A stretch of DNA of 64,000 bases from Desulfotomaculum nigrificans DSM 574 (GCF_000189755.2 NZ_KI912183.1:1738257-1802256); one strand, 5' to 3'; shown: positions 52,906 to 62,491, counted from the first letter of the stretch. The notes: generated from the letters alone by a model not told the origin. Made by a program: numbers and translations.

Positions 52906-54048
52906 TTATCTGGTCTCGGCCGGTCTTTCGGTAGTTTGCACAGTTACTTTGATGGTCTTGCCTTTACGGAAAAGCTGTACCTCTAGTTCTGCACCTATTT
53001 TCTTTTTCTGTACGGTTTTAATTAGATCATCCGGAGTACTGATTTTTTGTCCGTCAATGGCGGTAATGATGTCCCCCTCTTTTATGCCGGCCCGCTGAGC
53101 CGGACCGCCGGGAACCACTCCTCCTACCACGGCTCCCTCGGAGGAATCATAACCCAGGAAATGAGCTAAATCCGGAGTAACTGCCTGTATCTGCACACCC
53201 AGCCAGGGTCGTTTGACCTTACCCTGTTGAATCAATTCATCTAAAACCTCTTTAACCGTACTGGTAGGAATGGCAAAACCAATTCCCTGGGCCTGGGCAT
53301 TGATGGCGGTGTTAATTCCCACCACTTCCCCGTTAAGGTTTAATAAAGGTCCGCCACTGTTACCGGGGTTAATGGAGGCATCTGTTTGGAGTAAATTTTC
53401 AAAGGTTCGGTTATCTATTTCCAGGGGGCGCCCTTTGGCACTTATCACACCGATGGTTACGGTATCCTCCAGACCAAAGGGACTACCTATGGCAATAACC
53501 CAGTTGCCCACCCTGATGCGGTTAGAATCTCCCAGGGGCAGGGTGGGGAAATCTTTACCGTCTATTTTTAATACAGCCAAATCCAGAGAGGAATCTGCAC
53601 CTATTAACTTAGCCCGGTAGGTTTTTTTATCTCCCTTAACCGTAACAGTGATGTTTTCTGCCCCTTCTATCACGTGCTCATTGGTAAGAATATACCCATC
53701 TTTAGAGATAATAAATCCGGAGCCCAGACCGCTTTGATATTGGGGTGAAGGGGACACACCAAAGAATTGGCGGAAAAACGGGTCATCAAAAAATGGGTTA
53801 CCTTGATAATCTCCCCCTACCCGTACCACTGTGTTTATCTTCACCACGGCCGGACCCGCCTGGGCTACAATGTTGGCAATGGTATCAGGCCCTACGCCGG
53901 GTAAGCTGGCATCCGCCACGCCGCTTCGTTCAGTTTGTTTTTCCTTGGGCGTTAGATCCTTTACCAGCGTACATCCGCCTGCAAACATAATGCCGGATAA
54001 GAAGGCCAGAATTAATGTATAGACTGCGATCTTTCTCCACTGTGGCAT
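52906..54048 (-). CDS. HtrA/DegP-type serine protease with PDZ domain
   Basis: 380 residues. N-terminal signal (7-25) ends in FAGGC, a possible lipobox with Cys26, so it may be a lipoprotein. Protease domain with ILTNEHV (His), SLDLAVLKID (Asp) and DASINPGNSGGPLL (Ser), followed by one PDZ domain (VTPDLAHFLGYDSSEGAVVG, GIKEGDIITAIDGQKI). Extracytoplasmic quality control of proteins. Family members in Firmicutes are usually membrane-anchored; the cysteine anchor here is less usual. Monocistronic, between two hairpins. Confidence 0.93.
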   Translation of the reverse strand: MPQWRKIAVYTLILAFLSGIMFAGGCTLVKDLTPKEKQTERSGVADASLPGVGPDTIANIVAQAGPAVVKINTVVRVGGDYQGNPFFDDPFFRQFFGVSPSPQYQSGLGSGFIISKDGYILTNEHVIEGAENITVTVKGDKKTYRAKLIGADSSLDLAVLKIDGKDFPTLPLGDSNRIRVGNWVIAIGSPFGLEDTVTIGVISAKGRPLEIDNRTFENLLQTDASINPGNSGGPLLNLNGEVVGINTAINAQAQGIGFAIPTSTVKEVLDELIQQGKVKRPWLGVQIQAVTPDLAHFLGYDSSEGAVVGGVVPGGPAQRAGIKEGDIITAIDGQKISTPDDLIKTVQKKKIGAELEVQLFRKGKTIKVTVQTTERPAETR

Positions 54049-54113
54049 TTAATTACCTCCCTTGTTATATTATTGTCCTGACCCTTGATTTATTTACATT
54101 AGTATAAAAAATT

Positions 54114-54128
54114 CCCGGCCACACCGGG
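54114..54128 (-). terminator. Terminator after the HD-GYP gene
   Basis: A short GC stem CCCGG / CCGGG with a 5-base loop is followed on the minus strand by AATTTTTTAT. It separates the HD-GYP gene from htrA. Confidence 0.6.
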
Positions 54129-54173
54129 ATAAATAATGTTTTGTTGGGTAACAGAAGAAACCTACGTAAAGGT

Positions 54174-55292
54174 TTACTCGCCGTTACTTCCCGCTGTAGG
54201 AAATGTCTGAATTTCTGCAGGGTCGTCCAGCACCCGGCTAATCACCAAGTTGCGGTAATCTAGTAACTCAAGTTCTTTTACTTCGGTCACCGGCCTTTTT
54301 TGCCGGTCAAACAATACCCTGACCCGCGGGTATAAGGAAAATCCCTTTTTGGTGCTCACCACTATGGCCACCTCCCCGGAACTCAGCTCCACCATTGTTC
54401 CGGCCGGGAAAGCTGCTATATTAGAGAGGAAGGGTTGAATGATTTCGTAGGTAAACAGGTAATTGCCTGCCGCCGATATCATTTCATAGGCTTCGTGAGG
54501 TGGAAATGCCTTGCGGTAAACCCTATCTGCCGTCAACGCATCATACATATCCACCATACCGGTTATTTGGGCGAACTCATGAATTTCTGATTCTTTTAAT
54601 CCCTGGGGGTAGCCTTGTCCACAATAACGTTCATGGTGCTGGTACACAACTAATTTAGAAAGGTTGCTCACATGTGGATTATCCTTAAGTAATTTGAGGC
54701 CATGTTCAGGATGTTGCTTTACCACCGCATATTCTTCATCCGTCAATTTACCAGGCTTGTCCAAAATCTCTTTGGGGATAAGAATCTTTCCTATATCATG
54801 AAGTATCGCACCCATACCCAGGTGAAACAGCTTTGATCGACCGTAGCCTAAGGCTATACCTGTCATCAAAGCCAGTACGCAAACATTTACCGAATGGGCA
54901 AAGACGTAATCATCCATAGCTCTAATATCTATTAAATTAACTATTAGCTGATTATTACTTAATAACTGATCAATTATTTCATTTACGGTTGAATATATTT
55001 TTTCGGTGTGTTGTTCTTGTTCTCCCAGGGATCTGGTATGTTCTTTTAGCAAATTTTTTACCTGAGTAATGGCCTTTATCCTGGTTTCATCCGATATAAC
55101 GTCATCAACCTGCAGATCCGGCAAGTACCCATCCTCTATGTATAACGAGGGAATTCCTAATAATTTCAGACGATGAATATACTTTTCTGTTAATATCACA
55201 CCTGCATTTAACAGTACTTGACCATTACTATTTATTACAGGACGTCCAACCTTCATGCCCGGACTAATTAAATTTAAGGAAACCCTGCGCAT
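54174..55292 (-). CDS. HD-GYP domain protein, probable cyclic-di-GMP phosphodiesterase
   Basis: 372 residues. The HD-GYP domain (about 115-300) has all key motifs: HDIGKILIP, the KQHPEHG and HHERYCGQGYPQG segment with the GYP residues, and VDMYDALTADRVYRKAF. The N-terminal 110 residues form a small domain with no clear sensor (PGMKVGRPVINSNGQVLLNA, a DUF3391-like opening). The C-terminal segment (GEVAIVVSTKKGFSLYP) is beta-rich. It should hydrolyse c-di-GMP in the cytoplasm. AT-rich region upstream; monocistronic. Confidence 0.9.
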   Translation of the reverse strand: MRRVSLNLISPGMKVGRPVINSNGQVLLNAGVILTEKYIHRLKLLGIPSLYIEDGYLPDLQVDDVISDETRIKAITQVKNLLKEHTRSLGEQEQHTEKIYSTVNEIIDQLLSNNQLIVNLIDIRAMDDYVFAHSVNVCVLALMTGIALGYGRSKLFHLGMGAILHDIGKILIPKEILDKPGKLTDEEYAVVKQHPEHGLKLLKDNPHVSNLSKLVVYQHHERYCGQGYPQGLKESEIHEFAQITGMVDMYDALTADRVYRKAFPPHEAYEMISAAGNYLFTYEIIQPFLSNIAAFPAGTMVELSSGEVAIVVSTKKGFSLYPRVRVLFDRQKRPVTEVKELELLDYRNLVISRVLDDPAEIQTFPTAGSNGE

Positions 55293-55471
55293 GAAATTTC
55301 CTCCGCTTTAGATAATTAGATAATAATTCTTCTAATGGCTAATTATTCCTATAAATACTTTATAATACTATATGATACAATTTTTTCTAAAGTTTGACTA
55401 CCAATTTTCACTCTAAAAAGTTTGTATTTTGTTGAATCGCACTTTTTTTATCAAAGGTTAAAATAAGACTA

Positions 55472-55499
55472 TTGGCAAATTAATCGGTTATAGTATACT
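55472..55499 (+). promoter_or_regulatory. Sigma-A-type promoter of the second deacetylase gene
   Basis: TTGGCA (55472-55477), 16-base spacer, TATACT (55494-55499), 27 bases before the start codon. I found no clear sigma-E or sigma-G match. Confidence 0.55.
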
Positions 55500-55525
55500 A
55501 TCTTCAAAAGCAAAGGGCGGTGGCA

Positions 55526-56260
55526 ATGATGACTAAGACAATGTTCAGGCTGGCTAATGTTTTTGCCGGTTTAATGGCCATCTTGATTGTAATAACCATG
55601 AGTCCTACTATGTCGAAAGTTGCTATTGGTAATAGTCACGGTATTTATAGAATAAAAACCAAAAATAAATTAGTTGCCCTTACTTTTGATGACGGTCCGG
55701 ACCCCCGTTTTACACCGGCAATCCTTGATATACTTAAAAAATATAAGGTTCCGGCTACGTTTTTTGTGGTTGGTAAGAATGTAGAGGATCACCCCGAAAT
55801 ATTATTGAGAACTATTCATGAAGGGCATCAAGTTGGTAATCATACCATGACCCACCCGATTTTAAATCAACTTAAGCCGGAGGAAATCTATAAAGAGCTT
55901 AAAGATTGTTCCAGGACCATCTGGTTGGTATCTGGTGAACACCCCATTTACTTTCGTTCCCCCAAGGGATTAACCAGTGCTGAGGTGCAAAAAATCGGCT
56001 CATCTCTTGGTATGGAACAGATACTTTGGACTGTAACAATGGAAAATCACGCTGCTAAAACGCCAAAAGAAATGGCTGACCGGGTGCTAAGGAAAGTTGG
56101 TCCGGGTTATATAATTTTATTACACGATGGTAGGTTAGACAGATCTAAAACAGTAGCAGCCCTCCCACTATTGTTGGAGGGATTACAGAAACGCGGATAC
56201 AAAGTAGTTCCCTTAAGCGAACTGCTAAGTATAGAAACAACAGACAATTCATCTTGGTAG
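55526..56260 (+). CDS. Polysaccharide deacetylase (PdaB-like)
   Basis: 244 residues. A membrane helix or uncleaved signal (about 8-28) and a NodB domain: LTFDDGPDPRFTP, metal His motif VGNHTMTHP, YFRSPKGLTS and ILLHDGR. The size and plan match PdaB-type deacetylases, which modify spore or cell-wall peptidoglycan. The start is taken as ATG 55526 after AAAGGG; GTG 55520 and ATG 55529 are possible. A second, longer deacetylase is at 50198. Ended by a terminator. Confidence 0.85.
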   Translation: MMTKTMFRLANVFAGLMAILIVITMSPTMSKVAIGNSHGIYRIKTKNKLVALTFDDGPDPRFTPAILDILKKYKVPATFFVVGKNVEDHPEILLRTIHEGHQVGNHTMTHPILNQLKPEEIYKELKDCSRTIWLVSGEHPIYFRSPKGLTSAEVQKIGSSLGMEQILWTVTMENHAAKTPKEMADRVLRKVGPGYIILLHDGRLDRSKTVAALPLLLEGLQKRGYKVVPLSELLSIETTDNSSW

Positions 56261-56300
56261 AAAAATTCGTTAATGAGTAGGAAAATTTATAAATAAAAAG

Positions 56301-56324
56301 CCCCATTTACATCAGTAAATGGGG
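56301..56324 (+). terminator. Rho-independent terminator of the pdaB-like gene
   Basis: A perfect 10-bp stem CCCCATTTAC / GTAAATGGGG with loop ATCA, followed by TTAATATTTTG. Confidence 0.8.
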
Positions 56325-56573
56325 TTAATATTTTGCAAATGGTATTGTAATATTAACAATAATGTGATAGTATCATCCAAACACACCTAGCCAAGACGAA
56401 ATTCACGCCTTGGACTTACTAATTTAACAGTTCAACCTCAAACCATTATATTGTCACTACTATTTTCTTATAGTTTAGCACTACACCAGTTCCTTGGCAA
56501 GGGGTTTTTATAAGTTTACCAAAAATTTTTTGGGGGTGTTGCGCTTATTATTTGTCATTGGTGCACCCGTCGT

Positions 56574-56595
56574 TTAAAGTTATTAATAACTTTAA
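56574..56595. promoter_or_regulatory. 22-bp perfect palindrome next to a promoter
   Basis: TTAAAGTTATT AATAACTTTAA is a complete 22-bp palindrome. TATAAT stands at 56613-56618, so the palindrome covers the -35 position of a promoter for the 53-residue gene and could be an operator. The remainder of the 375-base gap 56261-56635 is AT-rich and holds only the terminator at 56301-56324; I see no gene there. Confidence 0.5.
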
Positions 56596-56635
56596 TGGTT
56601 GGCTAAAAATAATATAATTAGGAGGGATTCATGTG

Positions 56636-56797
56636 ATGACAATGAATGATTTTTCCCAGTGGGCTCAAGCTAAAATGGATGCCTGCAACATTCACGATGA
56701 GATAGAGACCAGTAAAGTCATGGTAGAAATAATGAAAAGATTCTTTGCCATTGGTGGCCAGCACCTTCAGGCAGAAGATAGTGAAGCTGAGATTTAA
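56636..56797 (+). CDS. Small acidic protein of 53 residues, function unknown
   Basis: ATG 56636 (or GTG 56633) follows GGAGGG. The product begins MTMNDFSQWAQAKMDACNIH and continues DEIETSKVMVEIMKRFFAIG, ending in an acidic tail; it should be mostly helical, with one cysteine and no membrane segment. It has its own promoter-like region with a 22-bp palindrome and its own terminator, and it converges on the qmo-apr genes. I do not recognise a family. Confidence 0.65.
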   Translation: MTMNDFSQWAQAKMDACNIHDEIETSKVMVEIMKRFFAIGGQHLQAEDSEAEI

Positions 56798-56828
56798 TAA
56801 TTAAATTTCAGCTGCTTATTGTAAGAAA

Positions 56829-56850
56829 AAACCCCGCCGCAGCGGGGTTT
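56829..56850. terminator. Bidirectional terminator after qmoB
   Basis: A 9-bp stem AAACCCCGC / GCGGGGTTT with loop CGCA; the minus side runs into TTTTTTC. It ends the sulfate-activation transcript 43 bases after the qmoB stop, which shows that no further gene follows qmoB in the operon. Confidence 0.85.
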
Positions 56851-56892
56851 CATATTAACCAAACAGATAACAGAATTGCCATCCCTAATAGT

Positions 56893-59076
56893 TTAGAAGC
56901 CTTTCATCGGGTTAGGTCCGAACTCTTCCAGATCCTCGGCAAACTTGTCGATGATACCGGGTAGTTCAGCATAATCCATAATGCTGATCTGCACCATGCG
57001 CACCCGTTCAGATTCCAGACCTAAGCGGTCAAGTGTTTCAGAAACCTTGGACAGACGAATTTCTGCCAGTTCACTACCCTTCATGAAGTGGCACTGGTAA
57101 TCGTCACCATGCTTGCAGCCTAACAGCAGTACGCCGTCAAAGCCCTTGGACATGGAGTCTGCGATCCAAACCAGGTTTAGCGAGCCCAGGCAGCGAACGG
57201 GAACAATACGTACCCAGGAGTTGTATTTGAGGCGGTTGATACCGGCCATATCCAGGGCCGGAATAGCATCATTTTCGCAGGCCAGAATAAGAATTCTCGG
57301 TTTTTCCTCATCTTCTTCCGGAACCTCTACGGCTTTAACCATGTTACCAATCATGCCCACTGAGTAGTTCTTAAAGGAAATGATCCTCTCAGGGCAAGCA
57401 CCCATACAGGTACCGCATCTTCTGCATCGAGTCGGGTTGGGCAGCGGGTTACCTTTCTCATCTTCGTTAATAGCACCAAAGGGGCACTCTTCCGTACATC
57501 TCTTGCACTGGGTGCAGCGCTGGAGGGCAAATTCCGGATAAGACAGGTCACCGCTTCTGGGATGCACTGCCGCACCGCCGGCGGTGGCTTCCACACACTG
57601 GATAGCCTTTAAGGCGGCACCGGTGGCGTCACTGACAGCCTTAGCCATATCCATAGGAGCCCTTACACTACCGGCAGCATAAATACCGGTACGGCGGGTC
57701 TCATAGGGGAAGCAAACAAAGTGGGAATCAGGGAAACCATATTTTAAGTTAGGCAATTCAGGACCTTGCCTGTATTGCAGGTTAAGGATTTTCTCGGCAG
57801 CTTCCTGGGTGGCAGCAGCCTCTGCAGCAGCATCATCTGCACCGGCAGCGGCGACGATGGGCTCAGTGGCCCTGGTGGTGGGAACCATACCGTTGGCCAG
57901 CACTACCAGGTCGATATCTTCCACCCGGGCGGTACCGCCCAGTAGCACATCTTCAGATTCAACAACTAACTTACCATTAGCCTCAGAAATACCGGTGATT
58001 TCACCTTTAATAAATACAGCGCCGGTTTCCTGAGCAGTCTTGTAAAGGTGTTCATATTGACCGGAACTACGGATATCTTTATAGAATACATAGGCCATGG
58101 CATCGGGGGCCAGTTCCTTTAGATAAGTGGTCTGTTTCAAGGTTTCTACACAGCAGGCTGCGGAACAGTAAGGCAGGCGCTCTTTATCCCGGGAACCGGC
58201 ACATTGAATGAAGGCAACCTTCTTGGCATTAATTTTGCCAGTCTTAGCCATGGCTTCAAAATCAGCATGGGTGATCACATTGGGATATTTGCCATAACCC
58301 AGGTGATCCAGATTCAGATTTGGTTTGGAACCGGTGGCCAGCACAATGGCCCCTACCCGTTCAGCAATGATATTACCGCCCTGGTTAATTTCAGCGTCAA
58401 ACATGCCGGGCCCACCGGCAATCTTTTCAATTACCGCACCGGTATAAACCTTGATATTGGGATTAGCTTCGATTTCAGCAATACGTCCGGCCAGGTTGGG
58501 GTCTTCCGGAGTAGTAAAAGGAGCGGCCATTGGGGTAGTCTTATAAACCTTGTTTAAATAACCACCCAGGCTGGCTTCTTTTTCCACCAGCACTACCGGA
58601 TAACCTGCTTTACCGGCTTCCAGTGCTGCGGTCATACCGGCTAAACCGCCGCCCACCACCAGCACAGTTTTGGACAGGTTCTCGCCAATGTAAGGGGTAG
58701 GCTGTTCACCACTTTGGACCTTAACCACACCCATGCGCACATTATCTTCAGCCAGCATCTGGGTGTCTTCATCATTGGGTTCATGGCTCCAAATAACCTG
58801 CTCCCGCAAATTTACCCGCTCCAGGAACACATTGGGGAACCTGAACACATCATAATTAACACGGCTGGAGCAAGCGGCAATTACCACGCCATCCAGTTGC
58901 TGAGCTTCAATTTCATTCTTAATTAATTCTGCACCTTCAGCGGAACACAGACAAGCATGTTCATGGCATACAGGTACTTTATATTCCTTAGCTGCAACTT
59001 TGGTTAAGGCGGCTACGTCAAGGGCTTCGCCAATGCCACAACCAGAGCAGATGAAAAATCCTAGTTTTTTAGCCAT
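56893..59076 (-). CDS. qmoB: Quinone-interacting membrane-bound oxidoreductase subunit QmoB
   Basis: 727 residues. HdrA-like flavoprotein: N-terminal Cys motif FICSGCGIGEAL and HACLCS, FAD motif VLVVGGGLAGMTAALEAG near 140, IQCAGSRDKERLPYCSAACC, two ferredoxin clusters (CTQCKRCTEECP and CRRCGTCMGACP), then a C-terminal MvhD-like domain (ILILACENDAIPALDMAG, LLLGCKHGDDYQCH). It accepts electrons for AprBA from the membrane pool or from a heterodisulfide-type partner. It is four bases after qmoA. No qmoC or hdrBC follows it: a terminator does. Confidence 0.96.
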   Translation of the reverse strand: MAKKLGFFICSGCGIGEALDVAALTKVAAKEYKVPVCHEHACLCSAEGAELIKNEIEAQQLDGVVIAACSSRVNYDVFRFPNVFLERVNLREQVIWSHEPNDEDTQMLAEDNVRMGVVKVQSGEQPTPYIGENLSKTVLVVGGGLAGMTAALEAGKAGYPVVLVEKEASLGGYLNKVYKTTPMAAPFTTPEDPNLAGRIAEIEANPNIKVYTGAVIEKIAGGPGMFDAEINQGGNIIAERVGAIVLATGSKPNLNLDHLGYGKYPNVITHADFEAMAKTGKINAKKVAFIQCAGSRDKERLPYCSAACCVETLKQTTYLKELAPDAMAYVFYKDIRSSGQYEHLYKTAQETGAVFIKGEITGISEANGKLVVESEDVLLGGTARVEDIDLVVLANGMVPTTRATEPIVAAAGADDAAAEAAATQEAAEKILNLQYRQGPELPNLKYGFPDSHFVCFPYETRRTGIYAAGSVRAPMDMAKAVSDATGAALKAIQCVEATAGGAAVHPRSGDLSYPEFALQRCTQCKRCTEECPFGAINEDEKGNPLPNPTRCRRCGTCMGACPERIISFKNYSVGMIGNMVKAVEVPEEDEEKPRILILACENDAIPALDMAGINRLKYNSWVRIVPVRCLGSLNLVWIADSMSKGFDGVLLLGCKHGDDYQCHFMKGSELAEIRLSKVSETLDRLGLESERVRMVQISIMDYAELPGIIDKFAEDLEEFGPNPMKGF

Positions 59077-59080
59077 TGTC

Positions 59081-60331
59081 TTACCCCCTCACCGTTGATT
59101 GTATGGCTTTTATGACAGCACCGGTGGCGCTTTGCACGGAAGAGGCAACATCACCAGGTTTAGCCACGCAACCTGCACCATAAATACCAGGAGCCTCAGG
59201 GCTATTTACCAAAAAGCCATCAACGTCATAAGCCGCGGCGGCAGGAACTTGAGCGGTAGCGGTGGCAGGAGCCATACCGGTGGCCAGGACTACCATATCA
59301 TATTTCAGTTCGGTTATTTCTTGGGTTAATTGGTTTTCAGCCAGTACTATAACATCCTTGGTTTCCGGATCTTCTTTAATCTCAGACGGCTTACCTTTAA
59401 TCATGGTAATGTCGTATTCCTGAACTTTATTGTAGAAATCCTCGTATTTGCCCATAGCCCGGATATCCATATAATAAATGGTTACCTTGGCGTCAGGGTA
59501 TTGCTTTTTCACATAGGTGATTTGTTTTAGGGAGGCCATGCAGCATACTGAAGAGCAGGCTTTTTGGTGATTTTCGTCCCGGGAACCGGCACACTGTACA
59601 AAGGCAATGTTTTTAGGTTCTTTACCGTCAGAGGGACGAACAATCTTTCCATTGGTCGGTCCAGTGAGGGCAGCTAAGCGCTCCATCATGATGTTAGAGA
59701 TGGCATTGGTGACCGTGCCGGATCCGTAATTGCTAAGTTTTTCAATGGGATAAGAATCCCAACCGGTAGCCCAGATGATAGCACCAACATTTAGATTCAT
59801 AGTCTTGGCCTTCATGCCCAGGTCAATAGCTTTTACTTCACAAGCCTCAACGCATTTGCCGCAGGAGGCACCGGTGCAAGCGGTATCATCAATCACATAC
59901 TTCATAGGGAAGGCAAAGGGATGGGCCAAGTAAGCGGCTTTGGTCTTGTCAAGACCAAAGTTAAAATCGTTGGCTCTTTCAACGGGACATACTTCAGCAC
60001 ATTTACCACAGCCGGTACAATTATCTGCCACGTACCGGGGCTTAATCTTAATAGTTACATCAAAGTTACCTTCCTGACCGGAGATGTTTTCAACTTCAGC
60101 CAGGGTGATAACTCTGATTTTAGGGTTCTTTTTAATTCTTTGGAAGTTAATTTCCAAACCGCAGTTAGGCGGGCAAAGCTTGGGGAAATATTCGTTGATC
60201 TGAGCTACTTTACCGCCCAGATAAGAGTTCTTTTCCACCAAGAACACTTCATAACCTACTTCGGCGGCTTCCACAGCGGCGGTAATTCCACTGATACCGC
60301 CACCTACTACTAATATGCTTTTGTTCGCCAT
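59081..60331 (-). CDS. qmoA: Quinone-interacting membrane-bound oxidoreductase subunit QmoA
   Basis: 416 residues. HdrA-like flavoprotein smaller than QmoB: FAD motif ILVVGGGISGITAAVEAAEV at the N-terminus, a [4Fe-4S] motif CTGCGKCAEVCP and a second, altered one (CTGASCGKCVEACE), IQCAGSRDENHQ-type block FVQCAGSRDENHQKACSSVCC, and the second dinucleotide block MVVLATGMAPATA. Works with QmoB as electron donor to APS reductase. It is separated from aprA by 251 bases that contain a strong hairpin. Confidence 0.96.
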   Translation of the reverse strand: MANKSILVVGGGISGITAAVEAAEVGYEVFLVEKNSYLGGKVAQINEYFPKLCPPNCGLEINFQRIKKNPKIRVITLAEVENISGQEGNFDVTIKIKPRYVADNCTGCGKCAEVCPVERANDFNFGLDKTKAAYLAHPFAFPMKYVIDDTACTGASCGKCVEACEVKAIDLGMKAKTMNLNVGAIIWATGWDSYPIEKLSNYGSGTVTNAISNIMMERLAALTGPTNGKIVRPSDGKEPKNIAFVQCAGSRDENHQKACSSVCCMASLKQITYVKKQYPDAKVTIYYMDIRAMGKYEDFYNKVQEYDITMIKGKPSEIKEDPETKDVIVLAENQLTQEITELKYDMVVLATGMAPATATAQVPAAAAYDVDGFLVNSPEAPGIYGAGCVAKPGDVASSVQSATGAVIKAIQSTVRG

Positions 60332-60505
60332 TTTCTCACTCCCTAGTCCATTTGTCGGTAGGCCTTAAGGCCTTTGGATAGGTGAATACAAAGATACAAA
60401 AACTTACATACCCTACCAGGAGATTAAAAAACCAGGCGCCGTTCAGGCCACCTGGACTTCTGGGCCCTAAAAGCGCGATGCACCTAGGCCGTTAATAATT
60501 ATGGA

Positions 60506-60531
60506 GCCCGTGGCCGTAGCTGGCCACGGGC
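60506..60531 (-). terminator. Strong hairpin between aprA and qmoA
   Basis: A perfect 10-bp GC-rich stem GCCCGTGGCC / GGCCACGGGC with a 6-base loop. There is no T-run on the minus strand, so partial termination or an RNA-processing or stabilising role is more likely than full termination between aprBA and qmoAB. Confidence 0.5.
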
Positions 60532-60582
60532 CAATGTGCTTTAATGTGCTTTTAATTTAATCCAATCATTAACTTGCAGTAA

Positions 60583-62457
60583 TTAGTCAACCAGACGGAT
60601 GATGGGCCGTTTGATCATTTCCCATTCACCGGTAGCTGCATCGTACTTGCAGTTAACGAATACTTCCCAATCTTCCTTCATCTTGGGCTCGTCAGCGCGG
60701 AAGTAGTAGCCGGGCCAACGGGTCTCTTCACGGAACATTACGGTACGGATGTGGGCTTCAGCCTGCAGGGTTCTGTGGATGTTTTCCCAGCATCTCATTA
60801 ATTCGTGCAGGTTGCGAGCAGCCAGTTTTTGGCCGTCTTCTTTCAGCATGAGCAGGTACTCAAGACCTTTTTCTAACAGAGCCTTGCTGGTGGTGAAGTT
60901 AGATACAACACCGCCGGCGTACTCGTCCATCAGCTTTTGCAGACGGAACATGTACATTCTGGGCAGGATGTAGTTCGGGTTGGTTTCGGGGTCAGTGGTG
61001 AAGCCACTGAACTCTTCCCAAATAGCCAGAGGCTTGAGGATCTTAGCCTTCAGTTCTTCTATCTTAGCATCGTCAATGTTGGGCTCCTGGTTGTTTTCTA
61101 CAACGAAGCGTACGGCAGACTTACCAGCGATACGACCTTCGGCGTGAGAACCGGAGGAGAACTTGTGGCTGGAAGCACCGGAAGCGTCGCCGGCAGCAAA
61201 CAGGCCCTTAACAGTGGTCATGTTGGTGTAACCCCACTGATATTCCGGAGGAGCGATGTCAGCAGGACCGGATACCCAGGCACCGGAAGCACCGGAGTGA
61301 GAACCGATGAAGTAAGGTTCAGCAGCAGCGATCTCGGATGCTTTTTCTTCCGGAGCAATGTTACAAGCTGCCCACAGCATAGCTTGAGAAACAGTCATAT
61401 CAAGGAAATCTTCCCAAGCTTCGCTTTCCAGTTCTTTCATTTTCTTCTTAAAGGCCTTGGGATCGTCTTCGTATTCTTTAGCCAAGTTAGCAATAGCTTC
61501 AGCAGTTTGCATGTAGATGGGGCCTAAACCAGCGCTGGTATCTAACATACCGAGGTAGTTGCGCAGGTTAGCAGGGATGGGCTTAACTTTGCCATAGGGA
61601 CCCCAGTTTTCCAGTTCGGCGCGGCGGGTTACCATGTACTCTTCACCCAGAGCGTTGGTAGCACGGGATTTGAAGAGCAGGAACCAAGCACCTACAGGAC
61701 CGTAAGCATCTTTAAAACGTACGGGAATGAAACGTACTTCCTGGCAGGTCATTTCAGCGCCAGCTGCCATGGTGAAATAAGCAGAGGAACCGGAGCTAAA
61801 CGGAGGATACCAGGAACGGCCAAGACCTTCACCGGTGGAACGGGGCTTGAATACGCCTACAGCACCGCCCATAGCAGCAATAACGGCTTTAGCCTTAAAT
61901 ACATAAACTTTTTCTTCACGGGTGCTGAAACCGATAGCACCAGCGATTCTGTCACCATCCATGATGGGCTCGCAGATGTAAACACGTTCGTAAATGTTGT
62001 CGGTACCCAGAGCGTTCTTAGCAGCTTCTGCAACGATGACCTTGTAGGACTCACCGTTTAACATGATCTGCCAGCGGCCACCACGAACATAGTTGCCGTC
62101 TTCTTTCTTCCAAATGGGCAGACCCCATTTTTCAAACAGGTGAACGCTGGAGTCAACGTGACGGGCAATGTTAGCGACCAAGTCATCACGAGCAATACCC
62201 ATCAGGTCGTTTTTAACGTACTTAACATAATCTTCAACGGTGTTTTCGCCTTTAGCAACACCCAGGTATTGGTTAATAGCAGACAGACCCATAGCAACGG
62301 CACCGGAACGGTCCATAGCAGCCTTATCCACCAGGGTAACCTTTAAGCCGTTTTTCTTAGCCCAATAAGCTGCTTCAACGGCTGCGCCGCAAGCTGCCAT
62401 ACCGCCACCAAGGATCAGAATGTCGGTATTCACTACAACAGTTTCAAAGTTCGGCAT
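60583..62457 (-). CDS. aprA: Adenylylsulfate (APS) reductase, alpha subunit
   Basis: 624 residues. FAD-containing catalytic subunit that reduces APS to sulfite and AMP. N-terminal FAD motif TDILILGGGMAACGAAVEAA, the block DKAAMDRSGAVAMGLSAIN, and GADASGASSHKFSSGSHAEGR-like segment (SGASSHKFSSGSHAEGRIAG) near residue 420 are diagnostic, as is the C-terminal RTVMFREETRWPGYYFRAD. GGAGG before ATG. It follows aprB by 34 bases. Codon and composition use is that of a highly expressed gene. Confidence 0.98.
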   Translation of the reverse strand: MPNFETVVVNTDILILGGGMAACGAAVEAAYWAKKNGLKVTLVDKAAMDRSGAVAMGLSAINQYLGVAKGENTVEDYVKYVKNDLMGIARDDLVANIARHVDSSVHLFEKWGLPIWKKEDGNYVRGGRWQIMLNGESYKVIVAEAAKNALGTDNIYERVYICEPIMDGDRIAGAIGFSTREEKVYVFKAKAVIAAMGGAVGVFKPRSTGEGLGRSWYPPFSSGSSAYFTMAAGAEMTCQEVRFIPVRFKDAYGPVGAWFLLFKSRATNALGEEYMVTRRAELENWGPYGKVKPIPANLRNYLGMLDTSAGLGPIYMQTAEAIANLAKEYEDDPKAFKKKMKELESEAWEDFLDMTVSQAMLWAACNIAPEEKASEIAAAEPYFIGSHSGASGAWVSGPADIAPPEYQWGYTNMTTVKGLFAAGDASGASSHKFSSGSHAEGRIAGKSAVRFVVENNQEPNIDDAKIEELKAKILKPLAIWEEFSGFTTDPETNPNYILPRMYMFRLQKLMDEYAGGVVSNFTTSKALLEKGLEYLLMLKEDGQKLAARNLHELMRCWENIHRTLQAEAHIRTVMFREETRWPGYYFRADEPKMKEDWEVFVNCKYDAATGEWEMIKRPIIRLVD

Positions 62458-62491
62458 TATATTAACCTCCTCCGATAGTTAATTATCTAAA

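Noticed and set aside
60937-61527. 196-codon plus-strand open frame
   Set aside because: Antisense to aprA, low-complexity composition caused by the codon bias of the opposite strand.
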